Source: Psychroserpens burtonensis DSM 12212
GTDB taxonomy: Bacteria; Bacteroidota; Bacteroidia; Flavobacteriales; Flavobacteriaceae
Direction of reading: 5' to 3'
NCBI RefSeq assembly: GCF_000425305.1
Contig: NZ_AUDE01000001.1
Location: forward strand, 248,001 to 312,000
DNA: 64,000 nucleotides
In this document: positions 26,001 through 33,291 of the stretch, piece by piece
How positions within the stretch are numbered: the stretch's first letter is position 1
Layout of the letters: every line of letters begins with the position of its first letter
Made by a program: the position numbers and the translations under genes
The notes under the pieces: generated by a model
What the model saw: the letters and a program-made list of their open reading frames with translations, nothing else
Databases searched by the model: none
What the model was told of the DNA's origin: nothing

Positions 26001-28543
26001 ATTGTTGTAAGGGCAACACCATTTAAAGTGGCAGTGGCTCCTGTTAAATCATTTCCAGGAGAAAGGATTGTCACCGTTGTACCTGCAGGACCCTCAATAG
26101 GAGATAATGTTCCACTTACTGATGGACAATTTGCTGTTCCTCCCACAACAAATGTGTAGGGATTTTTATTGGGATCAGAGTTAGCTATAGACACCGTAAC
26201 ACTTCTAAATCCAGATAATGTGGTAGGTTGAAAAGTAATTGTGAAATCTTGTGAAGTTTCAGCTGCAAAAGGGTTTGTAAAACTTGAAGTCACAAAAAAG
26301 TCTGCTGTATCTCCAGTGAGTGTTATATTAGAGACTGTTAAATCTGCTGTTCCTCCTTCATTTCCAACCCTAAAGGACTTTGTTTGTTGTGTTGCATTAA
26401 TAGTTTGTTGTGCGTATAATGTATTGTTAAATCCTAGTGTTGATGTACTACCATTCGCAATAGTTGGATTACTACCTGTCACTCCTCTAACTATGATATT
26501 AGGACTAGGCGTAAACCCCTCTCCTGTTAAATTGACAATACATGAACCTTCGTCAATATCATTATTATTGATTATTAAAACGCTTGTCAATATGATATCA
26601 GAAGTTGGTGTAAACTGTACTGTTATAGTTTGAGAATTCCCAGCAGTTAAAGTCAATGGCGCTGTTGGAGAAACAATAGTGAAATCTCCAGCAGTTAAAT
26701 TTAGTGACGAGATATTTAAATCTGCAGTTCCATTATTTTCAATATCAAAAGTTAAATTTGAAGAACTTCCATCACTAGCTAAGCTACCAAAATCAATGGT
26801 ATAGCCACAATTTTGATTTGACGCTGTATTATCAACTAATTGAAGTTCTGGGTTCGGAGTACCCGTATAGCAAGTCCAAGATAAATTAGAAATAAGGGTT
26901 CTATTTCCAGAATTTCTTAATTCGATATCTATGGTTCCAGTTACGTTTATGGTTGCTGTAAAGGTGCTTGAGGTAGTATTACTTACTGTTATATTTCCAC
27001 CATATTGTGTTCCTCCAACAAAGACTTGTAATGTAGAGTTTCCTGTGAAAATTCGAGCATAATCAAATGTGATAATACCACAACCTCCTGGAAAAGAAGT
27101 ATCGTTAGTTAACGAGCCAGTTCTTAGCATTATAGCTTCATCACCATTCAAATCTTGATCAGACCTTGAGTCTGTGGCAGTCCAATCTATACTATTATCA
27201 CCAGTCCAGTTTTTTGTGTTATAAGTACCATCATCACTAACGTTAACAAAAGATTCACTAGCACAAGGTCCAGTAATCGTGGTTGCATTAGCGGTTAAAG
27301 GATTAGTGCTATTGTAAGCAGGACCTCCTGCACAAGGAGAATTGTTATATGCAAAAACGAAAAAATAATATTGAGTTGTTTGTGATAATCCAGAAGCTAT
27401 AAATATTGTAGCGTTAGAGCTTTGCACGACAGTTCCTCCACCTAACGGGTCTCCATTTGTATATATAGTTCCATCAACAGGGTTTCCACTTAGAGTAGCC
27501 GATGTACTTACAATAATTAAATATTCATCAGCAGTTGCTGCGGTAAAAGAACCATCAATTGATGACCCAGTAATGTTTGTTAATGTTAAACCTGTTGGCT
27601 GTCCTGAAGGGGCGACACAAAGTGCTTGTGTCACTTCACCACTCACATTTATGGTTGGTGTACTAGATAGTCCTGGTGTGGTATTGGTGATTGAAATCGA
27701 ATTACTGTAAGTGTTTTCAGTAAGACCAGCTACTAATCTAGTATAAATTGTAGTTGTACCATTTAGTGTTGCAGCAGGTATGTTTACAGCATTAGCATAA
27801 CCACCAACAGCGGTAAGTGATACTTCAAAATCTGTAGAATTAGAAGTTACTGTTGTTGTTGTTCCAGCAACTAATAGGTCTCCAGTAACATCAAAACTTT
27901 GTGAAGCGGATGGGCCAGAACCAAAAGCATAGTCTAAATTATTAATAGTTGTTGGTGTGGCTGTGATGTTGGGAGATGGAGTGGCAGTCGTTCCTTCTAA
28001 AATAATATTATCAAAAGCTCCAAAGTCAGGGCCATTTTGTTTTGCAGATAAAACAATTCTAACATCAATTGTCGCATCAGGAATAGTTATAGTTTCTGTT
28101 AGCCATCCACTAGTCGTAAAATTATCAGTTCCATCAACCAAAAGCACATCACCTTGGCTTAAATTATCAAAAAACACTTCATAAAGGATATCATCCCCAT
28201 TGTCAAATCCGATAATATTATAATCAAACGAAATTGTTTTGCTTATGTATGCCGATGTATCAAAATTTGGTAAGGATATAGTTTCAAAATCGTTACCACC
28301 ACAATTCCCGTTTAAATCTGTAATTCCCCAAAATTGAGGACCATCACTGGGGTTTATTGCACTTAACGTAGTCGAGTAATCCCATCGATCATCTCCATTT
28401 GTACAAGGAGGAGTCGAAAAAGTTAAAGGAGTCCATGTGTCTCCTGAAGTTTCAAAACTTTGTTTAGCAAATGTCACTTGCCCATAACCAGACCATACTG
28501 CACACAAAAATGCAATTAAAACGAGGGCGTAATTCTTTTTCAT
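23099..28543 (-). CDS. Giant T9SS-exported multidomain surface protein
   Basis: An 1814-residue protein. In order: signal peptide (1-22), a lectin-like N-terminal module with Asp/Asn-rich strands, an FN3-like segment near 310-420, two choice-of-anchor D type Ig modules near 565-800 (LTAGDFTIVSP, ADLTVSNITLTGD), an IPT/TIG domain near 804-890, a lamin-tail (LTD) domain near 900-1010 (FISEVTDSPSGSLTYVELYN), an Ig-like part near 1110-1190, a module with YTYWSSPVSG near 1325, and a C-terminal T9SS type A sorting domain from about 1730 (AVEILDILGRTIYKL to AYIARVRLSNGQTITKKAVK). It is probably an adhesin or matrix protein anchored on the cell surface. No catalytic motif was seen. Confidence 0.88.
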   Translation of the reverse strand: MKKNYALVLIAFLCAVWSGYGQVTFAKQSFETSGDTWTPLTFSTPPCTNGDDRWDYSTTLSAINPSDGPQFWGITDLNGNCGGNDFETISLPNFDTSAYISKTISFDYNIIGFDNGDDILYEVFFDNLSQGDVLLVDGTDNFTTSGWLTETITIPDATIDVRIVLSAKQNGPDFGAFDNIILEGTTATPSPNITATPTTINNLDYAFGSGPSASQSFDVTGDLLVAGTTTTVTSNSTDFEVSLTAVGGYANAVNIPAATLNGTTTIYTRLVAGLTENTYSNSISITNTTPGLSSTPTINVSGEVTQALCVAPSGQPTGLTLTNITGSSIDGSFTAATADEYLIIVSTSATLSGNPVDGTIYTNGDPLGGGTVVQSSNATIFIASGLSQTTQYYFFVFAYNNSPCAGGPAYNSTNPLTANATTITGPCASESFVNVSDDGTYNTKNWTGDNSIDWTATDSRSDQDLNGDEAIMLRTGSLTNDTSFPGGCGIITFDYARIFTGNSTLQVFVGGTQYGGNITVSNTTSSTFTATINVTGTIDIELRNSGNRTLISNLSWTCYTGTPNPELQLVDNTASNQNCGYTIDFGSLASDGSSSNLTFDIENNGTADLNISSLNLTAGDFTIVSPTAPLTLTAGNSQTITVQFTPTSDIILTSVLIINNNDIDEGSCIVNLTGEGFTPSPNIIVRGVTGSNPTIANGSTSTLGFNNTLYAQQTINATQQTKSFRVGNEGGTADLTVSNITLTGDTADFFVTSSFTNPFAAETSQDFTITFQPTTLSGFRSVTVSIANSDPNKNPYTFVVGGTANCPSVSGTLSPIEGPAGTTVTILSPGNDLTGATATLNGVALTTISDTTAELVVRLPNTITVGGPLSVQLTTSCVFSNTFTLLNDTISGCETSTSATVSDLFISEVTDSPSGSLTYVELYNATGATINFATTNYSIVLYNNGNRTAPKTLVLDSGSVTNNSTYVIAMGVLPASSQCAVAGGDGSLAQIEQSLVGASINFFREVSGVDNPNLGHDFISLNSPAAITGANPNGIVDAWGTSGDETWATGLGLNNKGANFQRDTSSIIPNPDPNFIATAWIITDWNDTDCSDVDYSTMGAYDFSTGVAPTVTLQPIDPTFACNFSASLTIAGIEGFDEPTDTQDLEYRWFFNAPGSNTWDEILTSNTSYTGQQSVTLNILDTSNFNDYQYYCQVREDNITCYIATNAVLLDIRKSVWDGTNWSSPPAIDSIVFIDGDYDTSVGGPNNETSFEACQLIVNTGHTLSIENNTFVRVQNNLTVNGNIIIKTDGSFVQVDDLAIVDGDVLTDKTKITVEKETAFLNTYQEYTYWSSPVSGETIEDGLNEASAVRRFWFNAQNYLDETQETNNDDATLDGQDDIDDDANDWTPAAAASTMLAGVGYASTLKSFLFTFPARYKYDFQGPFNNGIITVPIYRNDVETMDNNWNFIGNPYPSAIDADLFLTANTSIDQTVGSTSGAIFFWSHKTNADGTTNGNENLNYSQSDYAIINGSGQTMGGDLLMPTRHIPSGQGFFVSMDDGSSSTLVGGTGTIRTTDVIFNNSMRVTGNNDQFFRNNSANQDNKIWLNLTSDNGVFNQILVAYIDGATDGNDGMYFDASKNLSTNANSIIYSIIENSTPTKFAIQGKEPNSLDTEEIIPIGFYTSIDDATLYTFSIYQLEGEFMTTNTVYLKDMLMNITHNLSSNDYTFTSETGEFNDRFEIVFQPESLSINENEVSPNDLTIIELSNGDVKFSVGKNMTINAVEILDILGRTIYKLRGQNNTETYNLSQLSKAAYIARVRLSNGQTITKKAVKTN

Positions 28544-28597
28544 AAGGATGAATTAATTGTAATATATATGCTAACAATATACGCGCACAAAATTACG

Positions 28598-28605
28598 CAA
28601 ATATA
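28598..28605 (-). promoter_or_regulatory. Candidate -7 promoter element of the giant T9SS protein gene
   Basis: The minus strand reads TATATTTG (TAnnTTTG), 54 bases upstream of the start. A second match, TAATTTTG, lies at 28588-28595. They face the recX promoter in a divergent region. Confidence 0.4.
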
Positions 28606-28652
28606 CGTACTACTGAATCAGTTAAGGTATGACTTTTATTAACAAAACGTTA

Positions 28653-28660
28653 TATATTTG
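28653..28660 (+). promoter_or_regulatory. Candidate -7 element of recX; decides the start codon
   Basis: TATATTTG matches TAnnTTTG and ends only four bases before the ATG at 28665. Transcription would begin at or next to that ATG, so the in-frame ATG at 28629 lies upstream of the promoter and is unlikely to be used. Confidence 0.5.
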
Positions 28661-28664
28661 CCCT

Positions 28665-29138
28665 ATGAATCTACAAAAAACATATACCGTCGATGAAGCG
28701 CAAAAAAAGCTAGAGCATTATTGCGCCTATCAAGAGCGTTGTCATAAAGAGGTCACCCAGAAATTATATGATATGAAAATGATTCCTGAGGCGAGAGACA
28801 AGATTATTGTACACTTATTACAACATAATTTCTTGAATGAAGAGCGTTTTGCTCAGGCTTATACACGAGGGAAGTTTAGAATAAAAAAATGGGGCAAACA
28901 GCGCATCCAGATAGAACTCAAACGACGAGATATTAGTAAAACCATAATAACCATTGCGCTCAAAGAAATTAGTGATGTGGATTATTACAATACGTTTCAC
29001 GCTTTAGCAGAAAAAAAAGCAGAGACCATTAGAGAAACGAATGCTCAAAAGAAACGAAAAAAATTAGCAGATTACCTTTTTTACAGAGGTTGGGAAAGCC
29101 ATTTGGTGTATGATAAAATACGAGAGTTAATTCCATAA
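28665..29138 (+). CDS. recX: Regulatory protein RecX
   Basis: A 157-residue protein from the ATG at 28665. Three-helix RecX repeats are visible: TVDEAQKKLEHYCAYQERCH, then LLQHNFLNEERFAQAYTRGK and KKWGKQRIQIELKRRDIS, and the C-terminal ADYLFYRGWESHLVYDKI. It modulates RecA filaments. The extra N-terminus from 28629 (TFINKTLYICP) has no counterpart in the family. It is divergent from the giant T9SS gene and ends at a terminator. Confidence 0.93.
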   Translation: MNLQKTYTVDEAQKKLEHYCAYQERCHKEVTQKLYDMKMIPEARDKIIVHLLQHNFLNEERFAQAYTRGKFRIKKWGKQRIQIELKRRDISKTIITIALKEISDVDYYNTFHALAEKKAETIRETNAQKKRKKLADYLFYRGWESHLVYDKIRELIP

Positions 29139-29167
29139 AAAAAGCATCTTAATTTAAGATGCTTTTT
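29139..29167 (+). terminator. Terminator after recX
   Basis: AAAAAGCATCTT and AAGATGCTTTTT pair around AATT and end in a T-tract. The symmetry would also let it serve the convergent small barrel gene ending at 29191. Confidence 0.8.
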
Positions 29168-29190
29168 GATTCTATGTTTTAACTTGTAAC

Positions 29191-29682
29191 TTATAAATTA
29201 AATACAGCTCCAATATTTAAAGCGAACTGATTGTGAATGTAATAGCCAGCATCTGACTTGTCATTGCTGTATTTTGCTAATGGAAAAGTAGCTTCTGTAA
29301 ATACGCCAAAACCTTCAGAAAAGAAATAACGTGCACCTAAATGACCACCAAAATTCTTTAGACTTATGTTTAGACCAGGATATAAATCAAAATTATCATC
29401 AATATTCAATACATTACCTAGGTTAGCACTAAATCGTCCTCTTAAGTCAAAACGATCGCCAAAATCGGCATCTAATCTGTCATCAATTCCTAAGGCATAA
29501 CTTGAAGAGATTCCTACTGAAATATTTTCTCCTAAACCATAATCATAAGTCACATTGATTCCTGTTGCTTCATCTTGGATGTTTGCTCCAACTTGAAATT
29601 TTTGATCTCCTTTACCTGTAAATGCTTGCGCGTTTAACAATGAAACAGAGACTAGCGCTAAAATTAATAGTATGTTTTTCAT
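29191..29682 (-). CDS. Small outer-membrane beta-barrel protein (possibly DUF6646)
   Basis: A 163-residue protein with a signal peptide (residues about 1-19, ending LNAQ). The mature part alternates strands (GINVTYDYGLGENISVGISS, GGHLGARYFFSEGFGVFTEA) and ends in hydrophobic NIGAVFNL, a barrel-like C-terminus of about eight strands. It resembles a flavobacterial family I recall as DUF6646, with function unknown. Monocistronic. Confidence 0.6.
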   Translation of the reverse strand: MKNILLILALVSVSLLNAQAFTGKGDQKFQVGANIQDEATGINVTYDYGLGENISVGISSSYALGIDDRLDADFGDRFDLRGRFSANLGNVLNIDDNFDLYPGLNISLKNFGGHLGARYFFSEGFGVFTEATFPLAKYSNDKSDAGYYIHNQFALNIGAVFNL

Positions 29683-29784
29683 TTTTTTAAATTTTCAATT
29701 TAAGTGTTTTATCGACCGCCAGTCACGGCTCTTTTTTAATTTGAATATGCAAATATATTACAACTTTTTAATACTCAAGTGTTT

Positions 29785-30648
29785 TTATTTAAAACTCTTA
29801 TGGGTACGAGAAATAGCCTGTTCGTTTTTCCAATCAATCCAGGTTTGTCCTTTTATACGTCTCATGAGATTATCATAATTGCGCATAATGACAAGATTAT
29901 ATATGGCCTGGCCAAAGTTTTTGGGACGTCTCGCAATAGCACGTAAACTCATTGAAAACCCTGGAGTTAGGTATTTCATATAATGCCAATAGCCTTCTGG
30001 CATGTATAATACTTCGCCATGATTTAATTCACATTGCCAGCCTTTTGCATGTTGGAGTGCAGGCCATTTTTTGAAATCTGGATTTGAAAAATCAATATCC
30101 TCTCGAGTAATTAATGAATGCGGAATCTTATATAAATACTCGTTTTGTTTCTGGTCAAATAAAATGCATTCTTTTTTGCCTTCAAAGTGGAAATGAAAGA
30201 TATTGGCTAAGTCAATATCATAATGCATGAATGTATGGGAGTTTTTACCTCCAAAAAATAACATGGGAAGACGCTTCATTAATTTTAAACCAAAATCAGG
30301 AAACGTATAATCTTTTTGTAATTGCGGGATTTCCTTTAAGAGATTCCAAAGAAAAATACGGTATTTTGTGGGCTCAGATTGGAGTAAGGTAACGTACGCA
30401 CTCATTTTCATTGTCGCATGAGGCTCATTAAAGCCATCTTTGTAATCTACAGGACGGTCATCATACAAAGGTACGGTAAGATCTCCCGCAACATCTTTAA
30501 TGTAGTCTAAACTCCATTTATTATATGCAGGCCAGTTTGTTATACCCTGCTCAATCACCACAGGTTTTTGTGGTTTAAAGTAATCCTGTATAAAGTCCTC
30601 TTTACTAATGTTTTTAACACGAGGAATATCCTGAAGATTGAGTTTCAA
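29785..30648 (-). CDS. JmjC-like cupin (Cupin_8) oxygenase-type protein
   Basis: A 287-residue cytoplasmic protein. The start (IPRVKNISKEDFIQDYFKPQ, then KPVVIEQGITNWPA) is typical of Cupin_8/JmjC-like 2-oxoglutarate oxygenases. The iron triad is readable as His142 and Asp144 (HYDID) and His222 (YWHYMKYL), so the active site looks complete. Members hydroxylate proteins or small molecules; the target is unknown. It is monocistronic and followed by 102 bases without features. Confidence 0.82.
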   Translation of the reverse strand: MKLNLQDIPRVKNISKEDFIQDYFKPQKPVVIEQGITNWPAYNKWSLDYIKDVAGDLTVPLYDDRPVDYKDGFNEPHATMKMSAYVTLLQSEPTKYRIFLWNLLKEIPQLQKDYTFPDFGLKLMKRLPMLFFGGKNSHTFMHYDIDLANIFHFHFEGKKECILFDQKQNEYLYKIPHSLITREDIDFSNPDFKKWPALQHAKGWQCELNHGEVLYMPEGYWHYMKYLTPGFSMSLRAIARRPKNFGQAIYNLVIMRNYDNLMRRIKGQTWIDWKNEQAISRTHKSFK

Positions 30649-30788
30649 AAGAGGAAAAATTTAGATTTCAAAGTTAAGCAAACGTTACCAAATGAAATTA
30701 ATTGTTTACTAAAATGTATACGTTTCAATCAAGATGACGGTTTTTGGAAGGGGTTAATTTCCGAAGAAAAAATAATACGTATGCATTA

Positions 30789-31103
30789 TTAATCGTTCTT
30801 GATTTTATATTTATTCGAGTTTGAGACGATCAGTATATAAGGAAGCCCAATGGCAATGGATAGAAAAAATAGATATAATTCTATACGATCATCTGCAAGC
30901 CATAGAGACAACGCAGAACCTAAAAGCAGTAATGCAGCCATTCCAAACATCCCATTTCTAAACACACTGGCAATACCTCGAATGTCTACTTTTTTCTGTT
31001 CTTCTTTAGACATGGTATGATAACCTGCAATAAGCATATAGAGTTTGCCATATTTTATCAATAGGCCAAGAACTATAAAAATTATAGCAACCATTATATT
31101 CAT
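30789..31103 (-). CDS. DUF3784 membrane protein
   Basis: A 104-residue protein. It has a first helix (about residues 4-24), the family motif LIAGYHTMSKEEQKKVDIRG (the 'GYNTMSKEE' signature of DUF3784), then two helices near 52-70 and 76-94. It begins on the base after the bioB stop codon, so it is translated from the bioB message, although nothing links the family to biotin. Function unknown. Confidence 0.72.
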   Translation of the reverse strand: MNIMVAIIFIVLGLLIKYGKLYMLIAGYHTMSKEEQKKVDIRGIASVFRNGMFGMAALLLLGSALSLWLADDRIELYLFFLSIAIGLPYILIVSNSNKYKIKND

Positions 31104-32198
31104 TTATTTCAAAATTTTAGCTTTTTGTTTGGCCTCTTCATTACGCTCAATTTTGTGATTAGGACGTGTCCATTTTGGTTTTTCACCTAGCGTTTGATAT
31201 TGAGAATCAGTGGCCTCAATCGTTTCTGGTTGCGTTTTTTTGACGAATGGTTTTTGCGGATTTAAACCTAATAGTTTAAACATTTCCATATCCTCACCTA
31301 CATCTGGATTAGGTGTGGTTAATAGTTTATCACCAGCAAAAATAGAGTTAGCACCTGCAAAGAAACACATGGCTTGACCTTCACGAGACATTTCAGTTCG
31401 TCCAGCACTTAATCGCACTTGAGTTTCTGGCATCACAATTCTAGCAGTAGCAACCATACGCACCATATCCCAAATAGATACTGGTTTTTGGTCTTCAAGA
31501 GGGGTTCCTTCAACAGCAACTAAAGCATTGATTGGAACTGATTCTGGTTGGGGATTCAATGTCGCTAGAGCGACTAACATGCCCGCTCTATCTTCAATAT
31601 TTTCACCCATACCAATAATGCCGCCAGAGCAAACCGTTACATTGGTTTTTCTTACATTATCAATAGTTTCTAAGCGGTCTTCATAGCCACGGGTAGAAAT
31701 TACTTTTTTATAATATTCTTCACTAGAATCTAAGTTGTGATTGTAGGCATATAAACCAGCTTCGGCCAAACGCTGTGCTTGATTTTCGGTAATCATACCA
31801 AGTGTACAACACACTTCCATTTCTAGTTTGTTAATGGTTCTCACCATTTCTAAGACTTGATCAAACTCTTCGCCATCCTTTACATTACGCCAAGCTGCTC
31901 CCATGCAAACGCGAGAGCTTCCCGAAGATTTTGCACGCAACGCTTGAGCTTTTACCTGTTGTACGGTCATGAGATCATTACCTTCAATATCGGTATGGTA
32001 TCTTGCTGCTTGCGGACAATAACCACAATCCTCAGGACAACCACCAGTTTTTATAGATAATAATGTAGACACTTGAACCGTATTTGGATCGTGATGCACC
32101 CGGTGAATTGTGGCAGCATCAAAAAGCAAATCCATTAGAGGTTTGTTGTAAATCGCTAATACGTCTTCTTTGGTCCAATTGTGTTTCATCTCGCTCAT
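31104..32198 (-). CDS. bioB: Biotin synthase
   Basis: A radical-SAM enzyme inserting sulfur into dethiobiotin. It has 364 residues, with the 4Fe-4S cysteines Cys54, Cys58 and Cys61 in CPEDCGYC and the 2Fe-2S ligands including Cys98 (VCMGAAWRN) and the Cys pair in EVCCTLGM. ATARIVMPETQVRLSAGR holds the conserved C-terminal Arg. MSEM could be trimmed to the second Met (MKHNW) without loss. It lies about 7 kb from the bioF-bioD-bioA operon, downstream of a hydrolase gene, with its own TATTTTTG element. Confidence 0.96.
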   Translation of the reverse strand: MSEMKHNWTKEDVLAIYNKPLMDLLFDAATIHRVHHDPNTVQVSTLLSIKTGGCPEDCGYCPQAARYHTDIEGNDLMTVQQVKAQALRAKSSGSSRVCMGAAWRNVKDGEEFDQVLEMVRTINKLEMEVCCTLGMITENQAQRLAEAGLYAYNHNLDSSEEYYKKVISTRGYEDRLETIDNVRKTNVTVCSGGIIGMGENIEDRAGMLVALATLNPQPESVPINALVAVEGTPLEDQKPVSIWDMVRMVATARIVMPETQVRLSAGRTEMSREGQAMCFFAGANSIFAGDKLLTTPNPDVGEDMEMFKLLGLNPQKPFVKKTQPETIEATDSQYQTLGEKPKWTRPNHKIERNEEAKQKAKILK

Positions 32199-32223
32199 AG
32201 TAATGGGTTAGTCTTATTAAAAT

Positions 32224-32231
32224 CAAAAATA
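32224..32231 (-). promoter_or_regulatory. Candidate -7 promoter element of bioB
   Basis: The minus strand reads TATTTTTG (TAnnTTTG), about 25 bases before the bioB start in the 34-base gap after the hydrolase gene. Confidence 0.4.
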
Positions 32232-32232
32232 C

Positions 32233-33201
32233 TTATTTTACACCCATAAATTCATCAAAAATCGCATAAAATTTTTCAGGTTCTTCTAGGTAAGGGTTAT
32301 GGCCACTTTGTTCAAACATTTCAAATTGAGCTTGAGGCATGTAAGTTTTATAGTGTACTGCAAACTCTGGTGTTGATACACCGTCATATCGTCCAGCAAC
32401 AATTAATGTTTTAGCGTTCACATCTTTTAATTGTTGTCTATAGTCTTGATTAATCATACTCCCAGAGACATCAAAATCACCATCATTTCCAATAATTGCA
32501 GTATAGACATCTCCAGCCCAACCTCTGTATTTTTTCTTCGGAACTTTTGATCGTAACGCCGTATTATGATAGTAGATGTATTTTGTAGGGAAATCTCCAT
32601 AAACTGTTTTTAGTGGGTCTTGACTAGATACGTATCCTAATTTCCGAAGAGAATCTACAGCAACCCATTTCTCAGGAAAATGCGTTTTAGCATAATGGTT
32701 ATAGCTATCACAATTGGCTTGCCACATGGCTCCAGAATGGAACCCATTTATGAGTACCATATTTTTCACATTGTCTTTATATTTTATAGCATAGGCTTGC
32801 GCAGGAACGGTTCCATAAGAATGTCCAACAAGTGAGATTTTGTCAAATTTTAGAAGCGTTCTCAGTTTCTCAATGAGTTCAACATCTGCTTCTACACTGT
32901 ATTCAGTAGTGTTTTTGGCGTCATCACTCATACCGCGACCCAACCAATCAAAAAACACAACGGTATTGGTTTTATAATACTGCCCAAAAGCACCTTGCAT
33001 ATAATCATGAGAATTACCAGGACCTCCAGGAAGAAAAAATATGGGATCGCCTTCACCTAGAACTTCTACATTGATGTTGTAACCATCAATGTTATAAAAC
33101 TCGGATTCAAATTTATCGAAGATATTGGGATCTGTTTGTGAATAAACTGTTGAAAAAGTAAAACAAGCAAAAACAAATAAAACTTTTAGTGTAGAGGTCA
33201 T
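32233..33201 (-). CDS. Secreted alpha/beta hydrolase, proline-iminopeptidase-like
   Basis: A 322-residue protein. It has a signal peptide (residues about 1-21, ending VYSQ), the oxyanion region FFLPGGPGNSHDYM (HGGPG-like, with LPGGPG), the nucleophile elbow LVGHSYGTVPAQ, an acid in IVAGRYDGVSTPE and the catalytic His in EQSGHNPYLEEPEKF. This is the S33 peptidase/hydrolase layout, and the signal peptide places it in the periplasm. The substrate is not predictable. The gene is upstream of bioB on the same strand. Confidence 0.85.
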   Translation of the reverse strand: MTSTLKVLFVFACFTFSTVYSQTDPNIFDKFESEFYNIDGYNINVEVLGEGDPIFFLPGGPGNSHDYMQGAFGQYYKTNTVVFFDWLGRGMSDDAKNTTEYSVEADVELIEKLRTLLKFDKISLVGHSYGTVPAQAYAIKYKDNVKNMVLINGFHSGAMWQANCDSYNHYAKTHFPEKWVAVDSLRKLGYVSSQDPLKTVYGDFPTKYIYYHNTALRSKVPKKKYRGWAGDVYTAIIGNDGDFDVSGSMINQDYRQQLKDVNAKTLIVAGRYDGVSTPEFAVHYKTYMPQAQFEMFEQSGHNPYLEEPEKFYAIFDEFMGVK

Positions 33202-33241
33202 AATGATGAGTTTATTGTACCTGTAATTATAAAGAGCGTGA

Positions 33242-33270
33242 CAAAAAAAACCCGCTAAGAAGCGGATTTT
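33242..33270 (-). terminator. Terminator after the flotillin gene
   Basis: On the minus strand, CCGCT and AGCGG pair around TCTT and are followed by eight T residues. Confidence 0.75.
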
Positions 33271-33291
33271 TATAATGAGGTACTCACTCTA

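Noticed and set aside
26241-26633. 130-codon plus-strand frame antisense to the giant T9SS gene
   Set aside because: A shadow of a Thr/Ser/Asn-rich repetitive coding sequence; the valine-rich composition mirrors the sense codons.
30568-30792. 74-codon plus-strand frame between the cupin gene and the DUF3784 gene
   Set aside because: It starts inside the antisense of the cupin gene, shows no domain or signal and crosses an A+T-rich spacer.
32233-33201. Alpha/beta hydrolase next to bioB considered as the missing BioH
   Set aside because: It carries a clear signal peptide and a proline-iminopeptidase-like LPGGPG motif, so it acts outside the cytoplasm where pimeloyl-ACP ester would be.
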